Assembly (NCBI GenBank): GCA_030039615.1
Contig: JASHVF010000310.1
Coordinates: 1-6,768, forward strand
Length of the DNA stretch: 6,768 nt
Source: Gammaproteobacteria bacterium
Lineage (GTDB): Bacteria; Pseudomonadota; Gammaproteobacteria; Steroidobacterales; Steroidobacteraceae
Reading direction: 5' to 3'
Shown: piece by piece, positions 1 through 5,180 of the stretch
Position numbering within the stretch: the first letter of the stretch is position 1
Layout of the letters: each line of letters opens with the position of its first letter
Position numbers and translations under genes: made by a program
Notes under the pieces: model-generated
Told to the model about the DNA's origin: nothing
Database searches by the model: none
The model's input: only the letters and a program-made list of their open reading frames with translations

Positions 1-1020
1 TGGGGCGCTCTCACCGCCGAGCCACAGCCGTCCGGCGTCCCAGCCGTCGAGTACGCTCGCAGCCAGGTGAATCGTGCCCGATGCGCTGCCGAGACTGGCG
101 ACGCTCGGATCGATCTGGATCGCGGGCGCGACGATCTCGATCGTGGCGCCCTCGCCCCCGCTCCCCGCGGCTCCGTCTACCTTGCCGAGCGCGTTGAACT
201 CGCTCTGCACCGAGACGACCAGCGTGCCTGCGTCTGCCGGCAGCGGGCTGGTGCCGAGCGATGGCGGTCCCGACGGAGTTCCAGCCGCAGGCGCAAAGAA
301 TACCGAAGCGAGGTTCGAGCTGTAGTCCGCCAGCTGGCCTGTGTAGCTCCCGGGCTCGATCAGGAAGCCGCTGGTCTGCGTGCTGCCGATGCCAGTTCTG
401 CCGTAGGTGAAGTACCCCGAGACGATCGGGTAACCGTTGGGTGCGTTCGCGGCCGTCCCCGGAGTCAGATTCTGGTAGCCGCTCTCCAGCTGGATGAGAT
501 ACGCCCCGGGGAGCAGCGCATAGCGCGCCGGCAACAGCGCGTACACGCCCGCCGCGACTCCGCCGCCACCGCTCAGATAGACGCTCTCGTTGGGCGCGAT
601 ATTCGAGCCCTGCCACATCATGGGGTCGTAGGGCGCAGTCTGCCCCTCGAGCGAAGGCAGGATCGCGTACAAGCCCGGAGTCGCATTGTTGGCGAGGACG
701 TCGACCGTGCCGCCGGTTCCAGGCGTAAAGCCGTAGCCATCGAGATCGCCGCCGCCCGAGATGTCGATGGTCGCGCCCGAGGCAAGCGTCACCTTGGCGC
801 CGGAGGCGTTCACCTCCCGGTTCGGTATCGCCGTGATCGTCGTCGGCACGATCTGGTTCGGGCTTACCTGGTAAACCCACGTTGTGCCGTTCTGAACCTC
901 ACCATAGGGGAGGACCGCGGAAGTGCCGCTCACCGACGTGAGGCTCCCCGGCGCGAAGGTCAGATTGTCGTTCGCGGCAAAGGTCAGCTGTCCGTAAGGC
1001 GCGTACACCGTACCCCCCTG
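1..1020 (-). other. Second conserved block of TpsA leading into a probable DUF3739 region
   Basis: Residues about 1383-1722. The motifs in order are QGGTVYAPYGQL, APGSLTSVSG, LPYG followed by an NGTTW element, IDISGGGDL, PGTGGTVDVL, YAILPS, TAPYDP, SVYLSGGGG, LLPARYALLPGAYL and FTYGRTGIG. The last visible residues, LDGWDAGRLWLGG, resemble the opening of DUF3739 (PF12545), which would continue past the left edge. These Tyr-, Pro- and Trp-bearing segments break the simple Ser/Thr/Gly/Val pattern of the stalk and look like family-conserved structure, not free spacer. Family assignment is by remembered pattern only. Confidence 0.55.
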
Positions 1021-4000
1021 GATGATGTTGTCGGCATCGACCGTCAGGGAGCCGCCGACCGAGAGCGGCACGCCACTCAGCGTGCCGTTCTGCTCGAACA
1101 GCACGGTGTTGCTGACGCCGCCGCTCGCGGTGATGGTGAAGTTGACCGCGGTCGTGGGCACGACGCGCGCGGCGTCGAGAGTGAGGGTGCCGGCGATATC
1201 GAGTGAACCGAGGTTGTCGGTGTCGACGAGCTCGCCCCGCAGCTGGATCTCCCCAGAGCTCACGAGGTCGGCCCGCCCGACACCCTGGAAACCGAGCGCG
1301 CCGGCGAGTACCACCTCGTTGCCACTGAAGGTAATGCTGCCGGTGCCGGGCGATGCGGTAGCGGGCGATTGAAAAGCCAAAGCGACAGCCTGCGTGGCTT
1401 CGCCGGAGCTCGCCGTGCCCAGGGAGATGTACGGCGCCGAGACGCTGACGGGAGCAGCGGAGGCGACCCCGATGACTGGCGCGGTAATGACCACGCTGCG
1501 GGCGAGATCGAGCTCGGCGCCGTCCGTAAATTCGACCGCGTCCGGCGTTACGAGGCTGAGCGCGTCGACGCCCGAGCTCGCAAGCTGTTCCGTGCTCAAC
1601 ACGGCGCTGCTGCTCAAGGCCGGCAGCGGGCTCGCGAGCGGCTGGGGCTGCACCGCGATGACGCTCTGGCCGCTGGTGGCGCCCGGCGGCAGCACCAGCG
1701 TGAGGTCCAGCGTTCCCCCTGCCGCCCGACCAGTGGTACCGACGCCGGGCTTGCCGAGGTACTCGCCGAGCAGCGAGATGGATTCCGGGGCCTCGATCGA
1801 CAAGCTCCCGGCGGCGCTCGCGACCACCTGCCGCGTAGTCCCCGTCTCTCCGGTCCCCGAAGGCAGATCGAGCGGCGCCTGCGTGCCTGAGAAGTCGATG
1901 AGCGAGCCCTGGTTCGTGACCACCGAGCCGCCATACGAAGTAAGCGACACGCTGCCTCCAGGCAACACGGTGCCCTGCAGCAGTCCGGTGTTGTTCGGCT
2001 GGTAGACGACGCTGCCCGCCACGTCGATCCGTGAGGTTGAGCCGAGCGCGACCTCGGCGGTCGACAACACGCCCAGACCCAGCGGAAGACTGACGTTCTC
2101 GAGCGTGACGGACCCGGATGGGCTGTTCAGTACGCCGTCGAAGTTGAGATTGCCCTCGCTCGCAAAGGTGAAGCTGGAGCCGGGATCTCCTGTGATGGTG
2201 ACGCCGGAGGAAACCGTGAGGTCACCAATCTCGCTGCTGGTAACTCCGGCACCGCCGGAGAGTGCCTGAAGGGTGAGCTGCTCCGTGCCGCGCTGGTAAG
2301 CGGGCGGCAGGGCCTCGGTAGAGAACGCGCTGAGCGGGGTGCCGGAGGCTGCGTTCTGATACAGGCCGGGGTCGAGCATGACCGTCAGCGGGCTCAGGTT
2401 GATGTTCGTGCCGGGCATGACCCTGAGGATGTCGGTGGTGTTTCCCGCTGTCTGCTGCGGTCCATCGGCCGTGAGACTGAACGACGCAAAGCCGAAGTCT
2501 GCGAACAGCGATGCCCCGACCTGAAAGAACCCCGGCGAGTTCGGATTTGAGCTCACGGACTGCGCGGCGAGCCAGGGTGCGCCCGTCGAATCGATCTCGA
2601 TTCGCGGAACCTCCAGAGTGAAGGCGCCGCCAGCTGCTCCCTGCACGCCGAAGCCCGACACCGCGTCACCGCTGCCCACCGTCACCGTGCCGCTCCCGGG
2701 AGATGCGATGAGTCCGACCGCGCCGCCCGTGCCTCCGCTCAACGTGTTGCCGCGAGCCAGCTGCCCGCCGCCGTTGGCGAGGAACTGCACACCGGAGCCG
2801 AGGCTCAGCGTGCCTCCGAGCACGTCCTGCACCAGCTGGATGCTACCGCCATTGATCAGCGCAAGTCCCGTGGGGGTGACGCCCGCAGGCAGCAGTGTGT
2901 CGTTGGTCCAGGTGCCACTGACATCGAAGCTCGCGCCATTGCCGACGAAGATCCCCAGTGTGGGCACGCCGAAGCCGCTGCTGTAGCTCTGCACGGACGT
3001 GATCTGAACGGTGCCGGAGGGGATCCGCACCGAACCGTCGATGTCGATCTCGGGAGCCTCGAGCGTGAGCGAGCCACCAGCACCAATGTCGACCGCGACC
3101 CCGCTCGGGATGGTGATACGATCGTTGCTCGCGATCTGCAGGTTGGTGAAGCCGCCTTGCGTCAGGAGGCTCGTCGAGAGCTCGACCGGCAGGTCGCTGG
3201 GGAGCGGTGCGCCGGGCGCCACCACTACGTTGGGCTCCTGGTTCACGAGCTCGACGGCCGGCGCACGATAATCCGGCTCGGCCGAATTCAGGGGCGTGAG
3301 GAGTCCGACCGTGAACGTCCCGCCGGAGGCGACTGCCGAGCCGCTGCGCTGGTAGATGCCGTTCGTCACCTGGCCGAGGAAGGTTCCCTCGAGCACTAGG
3401 CTCGATCCGGTAACCTGGATCGAGCCGGCGTTGGCGCCCTGCACATAGCCGGGGTTGTACTGCGCGATACCCGGGGTGGGGATCTCCTCGATCACGCCGA
3501 AGTTGTTGTTGACCAGCTTATAAGTCGGATTCACCACCCCGATGTAGGTCTGGTTGGGGCTCGCGTTTGCGATGTTGACGATCGACCCGTCCGACTCGAT
3601 CAGGTCGCTCGTCTGCATGATTCCGGGCGTGTAGTCGACCGCTCCGCCCGAGACGTTGAGCGTCGCGCCCCTGGCGACTACGACGTCGCCGGCCGAGTCG
3701 AGCGTGATCGAGCCGCCCTGGTCGGTGCGCTCGAGCACGCCGCGCGGGATGAGCGCGAGCTCTCCCGAGATGTTGGCGAGCGGCGTGCCGACGGTAGCGT
3801 CGACGATCACGGTGTCTCCGCGCAGCGCGCCGTTGCGCTGCAGCGGATCGTCCGCGAGCTCTGTGCCGCGCAGCTCGACTGCGATCAGGTTGCGAGTCAC
3901 GGGGACCTGGACAACGCTGCCGGCGACGTCGATGACGGCGCCGGAGTCGATGCGCAGCTGCGCCTGGGGATCCGGCGCGGCCGAGCTGCTCGCGGCGCCG

Positions 4001-5166
4001 GGATCGTTGCTGGCGATGATCGAAACGGCTCCGCCGGGCGCCACCACCTGGCTGCCGCCCAGGAGCTCCACCTGCTGACCCGCCAGAGTGATCTGCGACT
4101 GCGGCTGGGCCTGCGCGTCGACCGCGGTCGCGCCGCTCGCGGTATCCGGCAGTACCTCGGTCACGCTCTGCGCGCCGAGGGTCAGCGTGCCGCCCTGCTG
4201 CGGCACGGGCTCCAGCACCCCGTTCACGGACTGCACCGCGACCTTGTCCTCGGCGAGCAGCTGGATCGAGCCGTTCTCGCTCACGCTGGTCGTGGCTGAG
4301 ATCCGTCCCTGCTGATTGACGGCGAGCCCGATAAGCGAGACGTTGCCCTCGGCGACACTGATATTGCCGGTCGCGAGGTTCTGCGCGAGCCCGCCGGAAT
4401 CCACCTGCACGATGAGCCCGCGGAGGTCGGAGCTGGTGCTCGCCTGAATGAAGACCGAGCCGCCCGCGGCCAGCACCACCTGCCCGTCGGGTGCGCTGAT
4501 CGAGCCGGCGTTGGTCACGCTCGGCGCGGCGAGCATGATACGACCGCTGTCGGTGGCGGTTAGCTCGGCACCCGCCTGCACCGTGATGCCGACCGGCAGC
4601 GGCTGGCCGTCCGGCCCCAGGAGAGGATTGGCGAGCGCTGGCTGCTCCTGCTGGAACGCGGTGAGGAGCCCCGCCGACAATGGATTGGTCAGCTCGAGGG
4701 TCGTGGCGAGCAGTCCCGCGACGTTCACCTGTGAGGTAGAGCCGAACACGAAGCCGTTCTGGTTGACGAGGTAGATCTGGCCGTTCGCCTGGACGAGGCC
4801 GAAGATCTGGCTGGGGCTCGCCTGGAAGATCTGGTTGAGCGCAATCGCCTCGCTGTTCGGCTGCTTGAAGATCACCTTGCCGTCGGCCCCGACATTGAAG
4901 CTCGCCCAGTTGAGGATCGCTTGCTCGCTCGACTGCTGGATCGTGAGGGTGTTGGCGGCAGCGCTCGCGGTCGCCTGCCCGGAGCTCAGCCACGAGCTCG
5001 GCCCGTTTGCGCCGCAATTGCCGGCGACACACACGATCGGCAGCTGATTGGCGGGAGGCCCGGCCGCGAGCGGCGCGTTCGCCAGCACCGCCGCCGCCGA
5101 GTACAGCAGGTGGACGGGGCCCGGCGCCCTGCCGGGAGCGGCGATGCGAATTTTCTGCCTGGCCAT
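1..5166 (-). CDS. Large TpsA exoprotein, filamentous-haemagglutinin family, 3'-truncated by window edge
   Basis: Secreted surface protein, the cargo of the upstream TpsB. There are 1722 codons from ATG 5166 to the left edge with no stop, so the C-terminus is missing. Order: signal peptide (1 to about 35); TPS domain (about 36-262) with ILNWASFNVG (84-93), FKQP (100-103), ALNQIF (109-114) and ANGQIYLVNQNGFVFG (127-142), the haemagglutination-activity pattern of PF05860; conserved RNL/ELRG/ELAD/PLQR block (423-516); a long Gly/Ser/Thr/Val-rich stalk consistent with a beta-helix; conserved APYG/TSVSG/GTGG/APYDP/ALLPARYALLPG block (about 1383-1622); and, at the edge, residues resembling the start of DUF3739 (DAGRLWLGG). 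Only two Cys (46, 51), two His and eight Lys occur. No transmembrane segment is visible after the signal peptide. Likely role is adhesion or biofilm formation; a C-terminal toxin module cannot be excluded. Homology is clear, function is inferred. Confidence 0.95.
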   Translation of the reverse strand, partial: MARQKIRIAAPGRAPGPVHLLYSAAAVLANAPLAAGPPANQLPIVCVAGNCGANGPSSWLSSGQATASAAANTLTIQQSSEQAILNWASFNVGADGKVIFKQPNSEAIALNQIFQASPSQIFGLVQANGQIYLVNQNGFVFGSTSQVNVAGLLATTLELTNPLSAGLLTAFQQEQPALANPLLGPDGQPLPVGITVQAGAELTATDSGRIMLAAPSVTNAGSISAPDGQVVLAAGGSVFIQASTSSDLRGLIVQVDSGGLAQNLATGNISVAEGNVSLIGLAVNQQGRISATTSVSENGSIQLLAEDKVAVQSVNGVLEPVPQQGGTLTLGAQSVTEVLPDTASGATAVDAQAQPQSQITLAGQQVELLGGSQVVAPGGAVSIIASNDPGAASSSAAPDPQAQLRIDSGAVIDVAGSVVQVPVTRNLIAVELRGTELADDPLQRNGALRGDTVIVDATVGTPLANISGELALIPRGVLERTDQGGSITLDSAGDVVVARGATLNVSGGAVDYTPGIMQTSDLIESDGSIVNIANASPNQTYIGVVNPTYKLVNNNFGVIEEIPTPGIAQYNPGYVQGANAGSIQVTGSSLVLEGTFLGQVTNGIYQRSGSAVASGGTFTVGLLTPLNSAEPDYRAPAVELVNQEPNVVVAPGAPLPSDLPVELSTSLLTQGGFTNLQIASNDRITIPSGVAVDIGAGGSLTLEAPEIDIDGSVRIPSGTVQITSVQSYSSGFGVPTLGIFVGNGASFDVSGTWTNDTLLPAGVTPTGLALINGGSIQLVQDVLGGTLSLGSGVQFLANGGGQLARGNTLSGGTGGAVGLIASPGSGTVTVGSGDAVSGFGVQGAAGGAFTLEVPRIEIDSTGAPWLAAQSVSSNPNSPGFFQVGASLFADFGFASFSLTADGPQQTAGNTTDILRVMPGTNINLSPLTVMLDPGLYQNAASGTPLSAFSTEALPPAYQRGTEQLTLQALSGGAGVTSSEIGDLTVSSGVTITGDPGSSFTFASEGNLNFDGVLNSPSGSVTLENVSLPLGLGVLSTAEVALGSTSRIDVAGSVVYQPNNTGLLQGTVLPGGSVSLTSYGGSVVTNQGSLIDFSGTQAPLDLPSGTGETGTTRQVVASAAGSLSIEAPESISLLGEYLGKPGVGTTGRAAGGTLDLTLVLPPGATSGQSVIAVQPQPLASPLPALSSSAVLSTEQLASSGVDALSLVTPDAVEFTDGAELDLARSVVITAPVIGVASAAPVSVSAPYISLGTASSGEATQAVALAFQSPATASPGTGSITFSGNEVVLAGALGFQGVGRADLVSSGEIQLRGELVDTDNLGSLDIAGTLTLDAARVVPTTAVNFTITASGGVSNTVLFEQNGTLSGVPLSVGGSLTVDADNIIQGGTVYAPYGQLTFAANDNLTFAPGSLTSVSGTSAVLPYGEVQNGTTWVYQVSPNQIVPTTITAIPNREVNASGAKVTLASGATIDISGGGDLDGYGFTPGTGGTVDVLANNATPGLYAILPSLEGQTAPYDPMMWQGSNIAPNESVYLSGGGGVAAGVYALLPARYALLPGAYLIQLESGYQNLTPGTAANAPNGYPIVSGYFTYGRTGIGSTQTSGFLIEPGSYTGQLADYSSNLASVFFAPAAGTPSGPPSLGTSPLPADAGTLVVSVQSEFNALGKVDGAAGSGGEGATIEIVAPAIQIDPSVASLGSASGTIHLAASVLDGWDAGRLWLGGESAP
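3619..3900 (-). other. Conserved RNL/ELRG/ELAD/PLQR block of large FHA-like TpsA proteins
   Basis: Residues 423-516. The stretch contains VTRNLIAVELRGTELADD, PLQRNGALRGDTVIVDA and LERTDQGGSITLDSAGD, then GATLNVSGGAVDYTPG. It is far less repetitive and richer in charged residues than the flanking stalk, as expected for a conserved non-helical insertion or cap. I recognise the arrangement from memory as shared by large 'filamentous haemagglutinin family' proteins that carry DUF3739 at the C-terminus. No specific function is known to me. It includes an RGD tripeptide at residues 449-451. Confidence 0.6.
4381..5061 (-). other. TPS (haemagglutination-activity) secretion domain of TpsA
   Basis: Residues about 36-262; the borders are approximate. 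This is the part recognised by TpsB POTRA domains in characterised systems and folds as an N-terminal capped beta-helix. Visible hallmarks are the strand pattern LTIQQSSEQAILNW, FNVG, the buried FKQP, ALNQIF, then SPSQIFGLVQANGQ and NQNG at 135-138 (family consensus NPNG or NQNG), followed by VNVAGLLATT, where new beta-helix rungs begin. A Cys-x4-Cys pair (46, 51) in CVAGNCGANG sits just before the domain core. I recall this as common in very large FHA-like proteins and absent from classical FhaB, but could not check it. Confidence 0.92.
5062..5166 (-). other. Predicted signal peptide of TpsA
   Basis: Residues 1-35. A basic n-region with Arg3, Lys5, Arg7 and Arg13 precedes a moderately hydrophobic stretch (VHLLYSAAAVLANAPLAA, residues 18-35). 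The likeliest signal-peptidase site is after Ala35 (LAA before Gly36). ANA at 29-31 also fits the -3/-1 rule, but Pro at +1 disfavours it. The n-region is longer than in simple Sec signals; it would gain six residues, including three Arg, if translation began at the GTG at 5184. No lipobox Cys lies at the cleavage site; the first Cys is residue 46. Confidence 0.75.
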
Positions 5167-5175
5167 GCGCCTAAG

Positions 5176-5179
5176 CCTC
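5176..5179 (-). promoter_or_regulatory. Ribosome-binding site for the TpsA ATG start
   Basis: GAGG on the minus strand, nine bases before the ATG at 5166, inside the 14-base gap after the TpsB stop codon. It supports ATG 5166 as the start and translational coupling of the pair. A competing arrangement lies just upstream: AAGGGA (5195-5190), five bases before an in-frame GTG at 5184 that overlaps the TpsB stop as GTGA. The sequence alone does not decide between them; I prefer the ATG. Confidence 0.55.
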
Positions 5180-5180
5180 G

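Noticed and set aside
67..2005. Several long plus-strand open frames (for example 67-1206 and 1394-2005)
   Set aside because: They lie wholly opposite TpsA, have Arg-rich or Pro/Ser/Thr-rich translations with no recognisable domains, and overlap each other. Antisense shadows explain them.
3518..5032. A 504-codon closed open frame on the minus strand, out of phase with TpsA
   Set aside because: The product is dominated by Arg, Gly and Ala with no domain pattern and overlaps clear TPS-domain coding sequence in another phase. It is a shadow caused by GC-rich third positions.
5167..5180. Terminator or promoter between the two genes
   Set aside because: Only 14 bases separate the genes, with no inverted repeat or T-run; they fit a ribosome-binding site and nothing more.
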